Numbered from the stretch's first letter, positions 23,006 to 35,930 are shown. The stretch is 64,000 nt of DNA from Glandiceps talaboti (GCF_964340395.1 NC_135565.1:10208742-10272741), one strand, 5' to 3'. Made by a program: numbers and translations. The notes: generated by a model from the sequence alone, not told the origin.

Positions 23006-23182
23006 CAGTGATTTTTTTAAGGGTGGTATTAAAGTTGGTAAAACTTACCTGAGTTTCCTGAGTCATTTTACCAGGGTTCCCTACCAAAATTATATTGCAT
23101 TACAATGTACCGGAACTATGCCAGTTTTACCAAATTTACCTGTCTGATACAGGGGGTTTCCCACACCTTAGCAAAAACACTG
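23006..23182. mobile_element. ~175-bp MITE (CAGTGTTTTTGCTAAGG family), copy 1
   Basis: Ends CAGTGATTTTTTTAAGGG and, in reverse complement, CAGTGTTTTTGCTAAGG. Between them are repeated proline-codon-like words GGGTTCCCTACC and TACCAGGG that occur inverted in the same element. Other copies: 29448, 43474, 61180. Confidence 0.75.
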
Positions 23183-23284
23183 CCTTTACATTCACTACAT
23201 ACTAGGTGTATCATATACTATGTTCTGACTACAAGTGTGAGTTTCACTCTGAGGTGACATAAAGTAGTAAAACTATTAAGTTGG

Positions 23285-23570
23285 ATTTGGGACCCGCTCA
23301 CACTGAATTTTTGTACCTGACACAGATCACATACCAACGAAGTCATCCAATATTGGCATAGCCTTCTTTTGATCCAATCAATTACCAATCCTGAACTTTA
23401 AACCTCGCACCCTCCTCATCTAGGAAACTACATACACTTTCCTAATCAAATGGAATTTTGTGTCAGACACAAATGATAAGTTGACTCTAAACCATTTCGG
23501 GACCCATTCACACTGAATTTTTGTACCTGACACAGCTCACATACCAAAGTCATCCAATATTAGCCTCACA
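23285..23570. repeat. Direct repeat pair with an inverted partner
   Basis: CACTGAATTTTTGTACCTGA with flanking GGGACCC and CACATACCAA...GTCATCCAATATT occurs at about 23290-23360 and 23499-23565. Between them TGGAATTTTGTGTCAGACAC is a diverged inverted copy. Probably a nested pair of MITE ends. Confidence 0.55.
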
Positions 23571-23759
23571 TCATTTACCTCTATAATCGTATTATGTACT
23601 CTATTTCCAACTCATTTAGCCCTTTACATTGTCATTGCATACAGAATTTGAGAAATAGCCAAACTCGATTAGTGAAAAGAAATTTTTTTGACCTCCAAAA
23701 TTGTTAATGTCTTTAAATATTTAGTTGAAATGTATATCATTTTCTTTCTCCTTTTTAGC

Positions 23760-23815
23760 AATAAAGTGAATAAATAAACAAATAAATAAATGAATAAATA
23801 AATAAGTAGAGATTC
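23760..23815. repeat. (AAAT)n-like tract
   Basis: AATAAATAAACAAATAAATA with GAATAAATAAATAAG. The flanks to 24282 show no gene. Confidence 0.8.
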
Positions 23816-24282
23816 AATTTTGTTAACAAGATTTTGAATAGAGTGGTTGCTACTGAAGAACATAAATTAATGAATGTACTTTAGTAAAGTACAATTCCTG
23901 AGATGATGGTTCAGTCAATACTATATACATATCAAGACTTATGTAATTAATCATTCTATTTCAGTAGACATCTATTTTGTAATAGAAGACGTGATTAACT
24001 AGTGACTCCACATCTAACACATCCACAGTAATCCAGGGTTGCACACATACGTACATATTCATTACCTGGGATGTAGATAAGCACTCGTGACTGACAAAAA
24101 CAAACCCAACTACTCTGCAATGTTTCGCTGGCTACTTTTCAGGATTTCAAATTCTTTGTTTCTATGAGTATTATTTCCAACATTGAGGAGAGCCTCGTTC
24201 CTATGTATTACTGCCAACTTGTCACATATTAATTGGCTACTTTTAAAATTAGCGACATCCAATAGACTACTAAACATTGTAT

Positions 24283-24463
24283 ACAGTGTGCCCGCTAAGC
24301 CAATAGGATGCATCACTGATGCACACAATTTCTAGTGATGCACCAGAATTTCTTGTAACAGTTCCCCTATTCCTTACTATGCAGTGGTGATGCACAAGAA
24401 ATGCCAGTTTTTCTCATTTTGACTCACGGCAACAAAATTTGGCTATCATTAGAGGGTGTACTG
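24283..24463. mobile_element. ~180-bp MITE (GTGTGCCCTCTAA family), copy 2
   Basis: Begins ACAGTGTGCCCGCTAAGCC and ends with AGAGGGTGTACTG, inverted ends of the same family as 22756-22936, in the opposite orientation. The interior GCACAAGAAATGCCAGTTTT matches. Confidence 0.75.
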
Positions 24464-24624
24464 ATTGTATACTATTGGTAGTACCAAAATTATAACTTAA
24501 GTGGTAGTCCGAATAATCAATTTATTGCGATATCTAATATGAGTGATATAATGGTTGATAGTCAATAGAACATTGTAGCTGAAACAGATCAATTGGCCGC
24601 CCAAATCAAGCTGATGTACGGTGA

Positions 24625-24703
24625 TAGTCCGGATGCCAACGTGGTTTCTAACTGTGGAGGTGTAAATCATAAATGATAATGATACCGTATAGGAACTAGA
24701 CTA
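24625..24703. mobile_element. 79-bp TAGTCT MITE
   Basis: Starts TAGTCCGGATGCCAACGTGG and ends GATACCGTATAGGAACTAGA-CTA. The same short element, at various ages, lies at 32304, 36843, 59356 and (reversed, deleted) 60284. Confidence 0.75.
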
Positions 24704-24959
24704 AGAAGTTGAATGCAAGCTTCGTTAAGGAACATTCCCTACTGATATGAATAGCAAACTATATGCATTTACAGTAATAATATGAATCGCAAATTAGTGA
24801 CTTAAAGTACTGGTACATTGTATATATGATGTCTGTGAGTGTTGTCTAGCAAATGGAACTAAATTTGAACCGTGGACGTTTAACCAATAGGAAACAAATT
24901 AATCTCTCTACTGATGTCTCTCTGTCTGTTACATGAATTATTGTACATGTATACATGTG

Positions 24960-25880
24960 TATATTATAACTAAAAATCATATTTACATGTATTATTAGTT
25001 TAAATATAGCTAAAAATCATATTTACATTCATTATTTTAAGCATAACGAAAATTACATATTTAAATTCATTATTCTAGATCATAGTTGGATATCAAATAT
25101 TTACATGTATTATTTCAAATATCAAAAAACATCATATTTATTTATTTTCATTAGTTTAAATATAACTTAAAATCTATTTGCAAGTATTAGTTTATACTAA
25201 AAATCATATTTACATTCATTATTCTAGATCATAGTTGGATATCAATTATTTACATGTATTATGTTAGAAAACATATAAAAAATTCTCTACATATTTTTTG
25301 GAAATATTTGAAACAATATTTAGTAGAGCAGTACAGGTAATTAAATTGTAACATTATTACATGTATCATGACTAAAATTCATATTTACATTAGATTCTAT
25401 ATCATGACAAAATCATATCTATAGTTATAATTCTAAATTATAGGATATACATTTACACATAATATTTTTATGCATCAATACTCCCATAAGTAATATTCAT
25501 CTTTACAAGTATTATTTTATATATGATAACGAAACATATTTACTTTATTAGGTCAAATGTCATAACTAAAAATCTATTTGTAAGTATTAGTTTATACTAA
25601 CATTCATAGTTACATTTATTAATTTCTATATAACGAAACGTCATATTTACTTTATTAGTTTCAATATCATTACTAAAACTCATATTACATATATTATTCT
25701 AAAACTAAACATTATATTTGCAAGTATTATTTCATATATCATAATGAAACATCTATTTTTTTAACATAACTAAAAAGAATATTCTTCTATTATAACTAAA
25801 AATCATACATGCATTATTCTAAAACTCCTTTTAATATAACTAAAAATTACATTTACATGTTTTCTTCTATATCATAACTA
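24960..25880. repeat. Degenerate ~35-40-bp AT-rich array
   Basis: Diverged units of the type AACTAAAAATCATATTTACA-TGTATTATT. No gene. Confidence 0.7.
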
Positions 25881-26282
25881 AAACTCATATTTATATGAAC
25901 TCTGATATCCTATATCACAATTTGAATTCATATATACATGAACACGTACCCCGCCAATCTCAACATACGTACAAAATAGATCCATTGTCCGTACAAAGTT
26001 ACAAAGACCTGTGTCTGAGTAGAGATAATATTCATTCAAGTAATGTATTATCAAAACCATGCTGTTTGCCAACCATTGGTAATGTGCATTATACATTTAC
26101 AAGTAAGCCTCTTACAAATGAATGTCAGATCATATATTATATTATCACAGTTAGTAGACACAAAATACTAGTACCAGGCTAGGGCAAGCTTGTAAGCTAG
26201 CGTGGGTCAAAGTGGTACAAATAATTTGATGCGTTGATAACAATATGAACATAGGGCTTATTTATAAACACCTCACATTTAC

Positions 26283-26283
<1 letters not shown>

Positions 26284-26318
<35 letters not shown>

Positions 26319-26324
26319 AAAACC
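26284..26324. repeat. Poly-A run
   Basis: About 27 A followed by CTAAAAAAAAACC. There is no retroelement body that I can define upstream of it. Confidence 0.8.
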
Positions 26325-26559
26325 TCACTATTCCAAGTTCAATATAAATCTTACAAAGAAAAACAATATCAAACACTAAACGAATCTCTTTCTGTTACTT
26401 TAACAGGTTCTGATCCCTTACAAAAGCAGTTTAAAAATACATACACACACACATACAAACAATGAACACACTCAACACAGACACACGCAACATACATGCA
26501 CACATAAAAATATACACACTTACACATATACATACCACTATAAATCTACTAAACTTACA

Positions 26560-27330
26560 AATTATCAATTAACCGATCTTACGAGAGTGCAGTGCATCAC
26601 TTACCATTTTATGAGTCGTCTGATTCGAGTTATCTATCACAAGAGTATTTGTCGATGTGGAGGCATTAAAGCAATTAATCCACTGTACTGTACTCTACTG
26701 GTACATACATATGTAATCTAATCGCTATTCAGTATATATCTCCTTTGTTCTCCTCTAAGCTGCAGCATGATTCGAATACAGTATACACTTCGTTATTATA
26801 CTCTCAACACACACAATGAAATACACTGCGCATTCCCACGTGTTTGCCACCTATCAATCATTCCTGCATAATTTTCATAAACTATTTAGTTATTTCGGAC
26901 TATTCTATATGCTCACTCAGTACTGCACTACCCATTATAATGCGATATTTATGACCTTCCACAACCACATAATCTGTTTTTTTCTTCTCCTTCTTTCACT
27001 ATCTCTTTACTGTCTAACCTTTCCGATCGTTTGCAATGACGCACGGCAAACGATAGTAGTTAATGTCAAGAAGTATCTGGCATCGTACTGATTGTGTGTA
27101 CGATGATACTTGATAAAGAAGAGCCATTGGAACTGACGCACTGCTATCAATCCGGTGAATTAATACTAACAATGTGTCTATGGTCTTGTAATGTAATAGT
27201 GTACAATGTCATGTCTTCACTGCTGTGTTAAACCGTTTGGTCAGTTTACACGTAATGTTACAGTCGCTATTCTAGCTATGTAGTTTGTCCCTTATAGGAC
27301 AGCTGTCCCTGCAGGCCATTGAAATGAATT
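26560..27330 (-). promoter_or_regulatory. Candidate promoter/first-exon region (CpG-richer island)
   Basis: This unique stretch has many more CpGs than its surroundings, for example around 27020-27060 and 27095-27160. On the minus strand AAAATG at 26610-26605 is followed at once by GTAAGTGATG, a strong donor. A first exon ending in ATG would be in phase 0, as required by the exon at 7716-7892 that opens TDEGTIPW. An upstream-open reading (29 codons, WINCFNAST...) also ends at this donor but has no recognisable family. It is a hypothesis: no transcript evidence, and an 18.7-kb intron would be needed. Confidence 0.2.
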
Positions 27331-27849
27331 CCCGAGTGAACATTTTGAAACTTGATCTGTGTGTAATTTAATGAATACCATTATTGTAGCAATCAGCAAC
27401 CGAGTAAATAAATCTACTGGGCTTTTAAATAGACTTCTCTATAGAGGAAAACATCTACAGTTGTATTTCAGGGCAGGAGGGTAAAAAGCCAAAGGCCAGG
27501 GTTTCATATTCAGGAATTCTTCCATTTGTTATCGTATCAGTCATAAGGATTACATAAAATCTTCTTTTGTTCAGGCCCAGCTTTTTTTGTTTAATTAGCT
27601 CTGAAAAACAACTGTTTTTAAACCTACATTTTAATCCAATTCCAACTGGTCCTATGAAGGGTTGAGTTTTTATTTATTTTCTTATCTATTAGTCTTTCAT
27701 ATACTGATATACAGACACCATTTCAGTGCTAAATACATTGTTCTCCCAATGGAACATGTTACAAGATTATATACACAGAAAAACAAATAAGACAAACTAG
27801 CACAAAACGTTACAGAGACACTGTACTTTTAAAAAGGTATCCAATTACA

Positions 27850-28035
27850 TTACCAGATTTCATTCTTAAAATCTCTTTTAAAAATCGATGGGTTCAGAGT
27901 CGATCTTATGGATGGGGGTACATTGTTCCATAGAACAGCAGTTGGGTGGAACGGAGCTGGAAGGAGATATATTTATTCCTATTGAAAGGCAATGGATATG
28001 TATTCTATGATTCATTGTACAGGTTACATCTCGTT
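27850..28035 (-). pseudogene. LINE reverse-transcriptase C-terminus, relic
   Basis: On the minus strand, ending at TAA 27852-27850, the frame reads APFHPTAVLWNNVPPSIRST then SIFKRDFKNEIW. This is the LWNxxPxxI...FKxxxK signature at the end of CR1/L2/Jockey-like reverse transcriptases. Upstream, in another frame, NTYPLPFNRNKYISF fits the segment before it, so at least one frameshift separates them. Only about 55 codons remain. It is the dead 3' part of a transposon, not a host gene. Confidence 0.7.
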
Positions 28036-28139
28036 TCTTTGTTATCTTCACATAAGATGAATAATATAATATATATGAAAAAAAACACCACTTAATATAA
28101 TTAAACATCTGTCTATATTTTCAACATGACTTAGTCATA

Positions 28140-28990
28140 GTTAACCCTTTGTCAATGCAGAATCATGTCAAAGGTGCTTGTAATGTCTTTAGGGTTAGGG
28201 TAGAAATAGGGTTAGACTTTAAATCATTGAAAAGTACATGTAACACTAGACTACATGAATTAATAGACACATTTATAGTCAAGATGGAGGGTGAGTTAAG
28301 GTTGGGATATGCCTATAGATTTCCTAAGCAACAGTATTAATGGCAAGGATGTAGAAAAGTGGACCACAGTAACAAAAGACACATATTTTATATTCAAGCT
28401 AGAGGGGTTCAGTTAGGGTTGAGATAGGTTTAGAATCCTTAATATACAGTCTAGAGGCTAGTTGTTGGGGTTGAATATGGAGCCTATAATATAGACAACT
28501 AACATATATAGTTGATAGGGTAATATTGGCAAGAATGCACGTGATCTTACTATATTCTCCCAGAAAAATACACATTTAATGATTTATATTCAACTAACAT
28601 ATATAGTTGATAGGGTGATATTGGCAAGAATGCACGTGATCTTACTATATTCTCCCAGAAAAATACACATCCAATGATTTATATTCAACTTCAAGCTAGA
28701 GTCTGAGGTCGGTTTAGGGTTGGGATAGGTTTAGCTTACATGTACCTAAAATAAACCTGATAGGGTATTATTGGCAATAATGTAGAATAGTGAACTACAC
28801 TAAATACAAGATACATACACATTTGTATTCACACTAGGGTGGTCGGTTTAGGGTTGGGATAGGTTTAGCCTCCCTAAAATAAACCTGACAGGGTATTATT
28901 ACCAATAATCTTACTATTACAACACAAGATACACATTTGTATTTAGGCTATAGGGAGTCAGGGTTCAAGTAAAGGTAAGGGTTAGGAATT
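28140..28990. repeat. GGTTTAGGGTTGGGATAGG-rich region with 95-bp duplication
   Basis: Four or more diverged ~100-200-bp units share GGTTTAGGGTTGGGATAGGT and CCTGATAGGGTATTATTGGC. Two copies of a 95-bp unit starting CAACTAACATATATAG lie at 28496 and 28591. One perfect TTAGGGTTAGGG occurs at about 28189. Confidence 0.7.
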
Positions 28991-29149
28991 GGGTTATTCT
29001 CCTTATTCTGTATACCTAACCTTGACTTGTAACTAACATCTGTAAATGAATCAACATTGATTCTGTACAAGACATGTGTCCTTGAACAGTTGGCTTGGTT
29101 TATTACATATAGTATATGATAGTATAGGGATCTAATGGTAAACATCTAG

Positions 29150-30060
29150 GATATCAGTATCATTTTTATACACAAGTTCTTGACATGAATCTTTAAATTG
29201 CTTTATGTGATTTCATGTTAATGATAAACAACTCTCTAGCTCAGTCTCATTGTTAGACACAAGTTTTAGACATGTTTCTTCTTTTGATAATGTGATTTGA
29301 TGATGCATATATCGTAAACAATTAACCCACTGTTATCACTGTTACACCGAAGTTTTTAACATTTTACAGTCTTTTATTAATGTGATGATGATGGTAAACC
29401 GCGAACCAACTGGTATCACTGCTAGACACAAGTTCTTGATCAGGTCTCAGTGTTTTATTTAAGGGCGGTAAGTAGGTAAAATCTACCGGGGTTCCCACAT
29501 CATTTTACCGGGGTTCCCCACCTAAACTATGATACATTGCATGGGAAGCACTACCAGTTTTACCTCTTTCCCCCTTTCTGTTACCGGGGTTCCCAAACCT
29601 TAGCAAAACACTGGGTCTTAATTATTTGTATGTGATTTCATGACAATAGTAAACAACTCTAGCTATCAGTCTTATTTTTACACACAATTTTTTGACACTT
29701 TAATTTTTTAATAATGTGATTTTGTGATACTGGTAAACCTTTAAACCAACTGGTATTGCTGTTATACTAGAGTTTAGCACTGTCCTTTATTGAGTCTTCT
29801 GGGGGTTAGAAATGATTTGATGCCACGTTGGCACCCAGACTATTGTTAACGTTATACATAAGTTCTTGATCTTACATGTAATTACTGTACATGATTTCAC
29901 AGCAGTGGTAAACACCTTGCTATCATCAGTCTTATATTGTTACACCAGAGTTCTTTGTAACATTGGTCTTTAAATTTATCTGACAGATTTGTGAGATTTC
30001 CTGATAATGGTAACCCATGAAACTGTCACTGTTACACTTGATATCAATTCATTATCTCCG
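29150..30060. repeat. Degenerate ~100-bp tandem repeats with MITE insertions
   Basis: Diverged units contain ATGATAATGGTAAAC-like and TATCACTGTTACAC-AAGTTCTTGA words. They are interrupted by a MITE at 29448-29613 and a TAGTCT-type end near 29795-29848 (GATTTGATGCCACGTTGGCA). Confidence 0.6.
29448..29613. mobile_element. ~166-bp MITE (CAGTGTTTTTGCTAAGG family), copy 2
   Basis: Best preserved copy: left CAGTGTTTTATTTAAGGGCG, right reverse complement CAGTGTTTTGCTAAGGTTTG, with four ACCGGGGTTCCC blocks inside. Confidence 0.8.
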
Positions 30061-30136
30061 TTTTAGTAATAACGACTTTAGGCACAGGTGGTTCCAATTA
30101 TGCTCAAAGTTTAGAATAGGTGGGGTAGGTAGATTT

Positions 30137-30247
<111 letters not shown>

Positions 30248-30260
30248 CCATACATCAACA

Positions 30261-30302
30261 TCTCCTGACGAGTGATTTACTCACGAAACAGGCTTGTAGA
30301 GA
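30261..30302 (+). ncRNA. Hammerhead ribozyme, type I
   Basis: All three conserved core strands are present in order. CTGACGA is at 30265-30271. Stem II is GTGA 30272-30275 with TCAC 30281-30284 around a TTTAC loop. GAAA follows at 30285-30288. Stem III is short, ACA with TGT around GGCT (30288-30297). A30298 is the unpaired base before the cleavage site, so cutting is predicted after 30298. TCTC 30261-30264 pairs with GAGA 30299-30302 as stem I, open at that end. Three-base-pair stem III hammerheads are known from terminal repeats of Penelope-like elements and from retrozymes. Activity is inferred, not shown. Confidence 0.8.
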
Positions 30303-30333
30303 CGGAAGACCCGACTTGATTTTCTTCTACCCT

Positions 30334-30487
<154 letters not shown>

Positions 30488-30995
30488 TCTCTTTCTCACA
30501 TGTGTCTAGTTCAGGTAGTTATGTTTTCCATATGGTCTCTGTGTTATTGGTTTCTTCTCATCAGATGTACAGCCATTACAGATTGGAAGAAGAGTTATGT
30601 ATTGTCTTTTTAAATTGATATCAATGTCTGCAAACACTATTTCTTGTGAGACCACAGTTTTTGCGATTTTATTATTTTTTCCTCGAATACGTAAAGAAAA
30701 GTTTAGAGTCAGCAGTGAAAAACTAGATGCGGTCAAGTAACTGGACACAATTTTTTTTAGTAAGTTTTCATTGTTACACCTGATTTTTACGACTGCTTTT
30801 AAAAATGGATTTATATGTTTTTTTTATTATTCCAAAATGGCAGCCAGATATATTATTTACTCTAGCTGGTAATCCACATTGATGGCGGTCTTATTTAATA
30901 TTCCACATCTGTGCTGCGGACAAATATTTGTTGTAAATTTTAAAGGCTGAAGAAAGGATCTATATATTTGGTAGATTATTAGCTTGTAAAATTCA

Positions 30996-30997
<2 letters not shown>

Positions 30998-31040
<43 letters not shown>

Positions 31041-31272
31041 TATGAGTGTGTATGCATGTGTGTGTGTGTTTGTGTGTATGTGTATGTGTGTGTATGTGTA
31101 TGTATGTGTGTATGTGTATCATTATGTGTGTGAGTGTATATGTGTATGTGTGTGTGTTTGTGTGTGTGTATGTGTGTGTTTGTATGAGTGTGTATGCGTG
31201 TGTGTGTGTGAGTGTGTATGTGTGTTTGTGTGAGTGTGTATGTGTGTGTGTGTTTGTGTGTGTATGTGCATG
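30998..31272. repeat. (GT)n compound microsatellite
   Basis: GT repeats with TATG, TTTG and GAGT interruptions. Long frames through it are artefacts. Confidence 0.95.
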
Positions 31273-32300
31273 TGTAGGAACTTACATTATGAGTCTAAAC
31301 AACATAATCATATATTATCCACTAAACAGACATGTAATTATAGATACAAGGATACTTTACTGTTCTAGCTATTACCTATTATGGATACATATAACTATGT
31401 GGTTTAAAACAAGCAGTCAAGCGTTAACAGAGTTCATATATCATTATAATCAAGTACAGTACAATGACGTCTTTCTAGACTAACATAACAGTAACAGGAT
31501 ATCAGCTTTGATAAATTCTTGCCATGAATGGACCAAAACAATTTCATCTTATACAATGACACATGATCTAAATCAATGCAAAAAAAACCCCCAACAATTT
31601 AAAAACAAATTTTAAAACCACTACATTATTATATGAAGACATTTACATTTATACATGTAGTTAAAACAAATTTTCTAAAATGAAAGGATATCAGATTTGG
31701 TTGGCTTTTGCAAAGAAACAAATCAAACACAGTAATGACAATTTAATGGTATATATTTTATGGACAAATTTATAATCTTTTAAATGTAAACTTGTCTAAG
31801 GTCAACATCAAAAAACACATCACTATCAATTTTGAATTTACAATGGAATCATGAATGACTACATTTGTATGAGATGATATTTTAAATGAATAAAATTTTC
31901 TGAAGTGAAAGGACAAGAGATTTGGTAACTTCTTGAAACCATGTTATAATTGTATATATATATGGATACAATATCTAAAGTCGATACAGAATGGATACAA
32001 TATCTAAAGTCGATAAAAAAAAACACCAATAAGAACCAACTATAAAGAGATGAGATGCCGTGGATTTCATGTATTTTGATTCATTTACTAGCAGTGCCTT
32101 AGAATGAAATAAATTCTTCACACAAATTTAGCCATCATCTCTACCTTACTTGTTCAAAGACAAATTATTCATGCATGCTAATAAGGTGGCTTGGATTAAT
32201 GGCATTTAAATAGGATATCCAAAGGTCAATCATCACTGCATTCACTATGTCCACATTACCAACAATGTAAAACATCTTTGATCTCTGTATACATACAATA
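31273..32300. other. No recognised feature
   Basis: AT-rich; one 24-bp direct duplication (ATGGATACAATATCTAAAGT at about 31961 and 31990). No gene seen. Confidence 0.5.
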
Positions 32301-32303
32301 CTG

Positions 32304-32393
32304 TAGTCTGGATGCTCACATGGTTTCTAACCAAACCACCCGAGGTGTGAGTGGAGGTGTAAATCGTAATGATACCGTATAGGAACTAGACTA
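32304..32393. mobile_element. 90-bp TAGTCT MITE
   Basis: TAGTCTGGATGCTCACATGG to GATACCGTATAGGAACTAGA-CTA. Clear family member; no convincing target duplication. Confidence 0.75.
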
Positions 32394-32409
32394 AAAGTAG
32401 ACTATCTGT

Positions 32410-32870
32410 ATACATACATACATACATACATACATACATACATACGTATGTATGTATTTCAGGCATATTCTATTGGGTTTTATTTGGTGCGTGCGAATAT
32501 AAGAACTTTTCCCACATATAACCGTTTATATATCACGCGCGGTTTTGTTCCATTATATTTAGAAATGTTCAGGTTTTAACCTAACATTTCTGTGTCTCCC
32601 CGATTTTTCATTTGAAAAAGAATATTTATTCGAAACGTCGGATTTAACAGCTATTTATACGGACTGATTTATAAGTTCCATATGCATTTCTTTCTACATA
32701 CATACATACATACATACATACATACATACATACATACATACATACATACATACATACATACATACATACATACATACATACATACATACATACATACATA
32801 CATACATACATACATACATACATACATACATACATACATACATACATACATACATACATACTGATGTATA
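32410..32870. repeat. (CATA)n tracts around a possible Penelope-like fragment
   Basis: (CATA)n lies at 32411-32445 and 32696-32860. The ~230 bp between contains GAATATTTATTCGAAACGTC followed by GG, wording common at Penelope-like element ends, but no complete hammerhead core (no CTGANGA). The microsatellite part is certain; the element is weak. Confidence 0.5.
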
Positions 32871-34370
32871 CTACAAACCTATCAATGATTTACATTAATT
32901 GACACAGCTTGTGTAAACCTTACTTCAAACATCTCTCAAAATTGTGAAAACTAGAAAACAAGTTGACCTATAATAAATGCAGCCAAGGGAAAAAGTCTGA
33001 GGTATTAAGCAAAGGTATCAAACTCTAAATAGATTATTTGGGAAAGAGTAACAACACCTAAAGTGAGTTTCATTTTAAAATGGACTTGATTCATTCAATA
33101 CTCTCCTCATTTCACCATCAATGAACAGTCTAACATAATATATACTTCTGAATATTTAACCTCAATTTTGGTGATCATTCAAATTGATTTATCTGTGTTC
33201 AAAAAATACATAGTGAGGAAAAAATGCATTAACAATTTGTGAGGCCTAATAGCAGTTATAAAAGGAAGTATATGATATGGATTAAGTGCAGGTTTCTAGT
33301 AGACATAGATATTTGTTAATGTATCATATGTATGACCCTTGCTGATAATGGAGTTTGAAGTAGATACACATACAATGTAATAAGCTGAATTCATTTGATA
33401 ACAGACAGACTTACTAAGCCGTAAACAACCCTTTTAATGGACTCCTTCCATTGATTTCAAAATATTATATAATAATTACTTTTCATGTAATTTTTTCTGC
33501 AGCTATTACTTACCATTATATTCCAATCTTATGTATTTACACATAATTCTTCTTAACTGTCTTGATTTTTCCTGACCAATATCAAATTTCTAATTCTTTT
33601 TTCTTCTCATATAAATTCCAAGCCCTTTTCATTTTACAGGGATGTTTGTCCCCGGGTGAACAAGATACGACATTAAACAGTCGACTGACTTATAAGAGAT
33701 ATTGAATGTTTCAGTTGGAATTAGACTTACGGATATATATTTAGATATATTTTGACAGATAAGTAAGGCTACTGAGTAGATTACGTGGAAAGAATTGAAT
33801 CATCGTGGTGATGTACATACCTTGTACTGGTCAAAGGACTACAGTAGGTCTGTAAACCATTTACCTGAATGCCATTCACGTCCAAATAAGGTAATTCACA
33901 GTGATCCAATTTACATATCATTTGCATACAGAGATCATCTGACATTTACTGATTGCTATTTTGTTGCAAGATGTATGTGTTATAATGCAAATACAAACAT
34001 CAGGAAGCATAATTGTCACATAGTAACAAGAATAATGATACTTGTGTACAGGGGTCAAAACCCTCAAGGGAATATTAACAACAAATTCTCGTTTGTCAAA
34101 CTGACAGCATGAATACCAAAATTACTTTTATTGCTACAATACTGCTGTGTTTTTGCTTCAAATTCCTTCAGGTCATGTGTAAACAACCGTAATTTGTTCT
34201 TTTTGATTTAGAAAATAAAGTGATAGTTCACGTATTAACACAACTAGGGCAGCATTTAGGGTCACATTTCATTAGAACTAGGAGGATACAAGAAATACAT
34301 AAATATGTTTGGTTTTATATTACTGGCAAGTGTGAGCTGAAAGGTTATGTAAAAGCAAGTGACATCAAAA
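32870..34370. other. No recognised gene
   Basis: Low-repeat AT-rich DNA. The largest open frame (33795-34112, plus, 105 codons) has no family motif or splice support that I can see. Confidence 0.45.
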
Positions 34371-34374
34371 TAAC

Positions 34375-35930
34375 TTTAAGGTATCTGACCAGTGTATGGT
34401 ATTATATATATATTTATCAAAATAACTTAAGTTATCTGACCAGTGTATGTATATATATATATTTATCAAAATAACTTAAGGTATCTGACCAGTGTACAAT
34501 ATTATATACATATTGATCAAAATAACTTAAGTTATCTGACCAGTGTATGATATTATATATATATATTGATCAAAATAACTTAAGTTATCTGACCAGTGTA
34601 TGATATTATATATATGTATTTATCAAAATAACTTAAGTTATCTGACCAGTGTATGATATTATATATATATATTGATCAAAATAACTTAAGTTATCTGACC
34701 AGTGTATGATATTATATACATATTGATCAAAATAACTTAAGTTATCTGACCAGTGTATGATATTATATACATATTTATCAAAATAACTTAAGGTATCTGA
34801 CCAGTGTACAATATTATATATACATATTGATCAAAATAACTTTAAGGTATCTGACCAGTGTATGGTATTATATATATATTTATCAAAATAACTTTAAGTT
34901 ATCTGACCAGTGTACAATATTATATACATATTGATCAAAATAACTTTAAGGTATCTGACCAGTGTATGGTATTATATATACATATTGATCAAAATAACTT
35001 AAGTTATCTGACCAGTGTATGATATTATATATATATATTGATCAAAATAACTTAAGTTATCTGACCAGTGTATGATATTATATATATGTATTTATCAAAA
35101 TAACTTAAGTTATCTGACCAGTGTATGATATTATATATATATATATTGATCAAAATAACTTAAGTTATCTGACCAGTGTATGTATATATATATATTTATC
35201 AAAATAATTTAAGGTATCTGACCAGTGTACAATATTATATACATATTGATCAAAATAACTTAAGTTATCTGACCAGTGTATGATATTATATATATATATT
35301 GATCAAAATAACTTAAGTTATCTGACCAGTGTATGATATTATATATATGTATTTATCAAAATAACTTAAGTTATCTGACCAGTGTATGATATTATATATA
35401 TATATTGATCAAAATAACTTAAGTTATCTGACCAGTGTATGATATTATATACATATTGATCAAAATAACTTAAGTTATCTGACCAGTGTATGATATTATA
35501 TACATATTGATCAAAATAACTTAAGTTATCTGACCAGTGTATGATATTATATACATATTTATCAAAATAACTTAAGGTATCTGACCAGTGTACAATATTA
35601 TATATACATATTGATCAAAATAACTTTAAGGTATCTGACCAGTGTATGGTATTATATATATATTTATCAAAATAACTTTAAGTTATCTGACCAGTGTACA
35701 ATATTATATACATATTGATCAAAATAACTTTAAGGTATCTGACCAGTGTATGGTATTATATATACATATTGATCAAAATAACTTAAGCTATCTGACCAGT
35801 GTACGATATTATATATATATATTTATCAAAATAACTTAAGCTATCTGACCAGTGTACGATATTATATATATATATTTATCAAAATAACTTAAGCTATCTG
35901 ACCAGTGTATGGTATTATATATATTTATAG
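34375..35930. repeat. ~53-bp minisatellite with higher-order duplication
   Basis: About 30 units of TATCTGACCAGTGTATGATA + TTATATATATATTGATCAAAA + TAACTTAAG, with variants at the GTATG/GTACA, TTGATC/TTTATC and ACTTAAG/ACTTTAAG positions. The order of variants is repeated: the block starting at 34440 recurs from 35173. Confidence 0.93.

Noticed and set aside
26605-26700. Minus-strand frame WINCFNASTSTNTL ending at a donor, as a calponin-homology-like exon
   Set aside because: Only about 29 codons, no conserved domain residues beyond a superficial WINxFN resemblance, no proven acceptor. Kept only as part of a candidate first-exon region.
30525-30618. Peptide [20 protein letters not shown] as a small conserved gene
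   Set aside because: It belongs to the interior of a multi-copy MITE, and the frame is broken or differs in other copies.
32590-32640. A second hammerhead ribozyme at GAAACGTCGG
   Set aside because: No CTGANGA strand and no stem II could be drawn. The word alone is only suggestive of Penelope-like ends.
33795-34112. 105-codon plus-strand frame as a gene
   Set aside because: No recognisable motif, ordinary local composition, no splice or promoter context. Frames of this length occur by chance.
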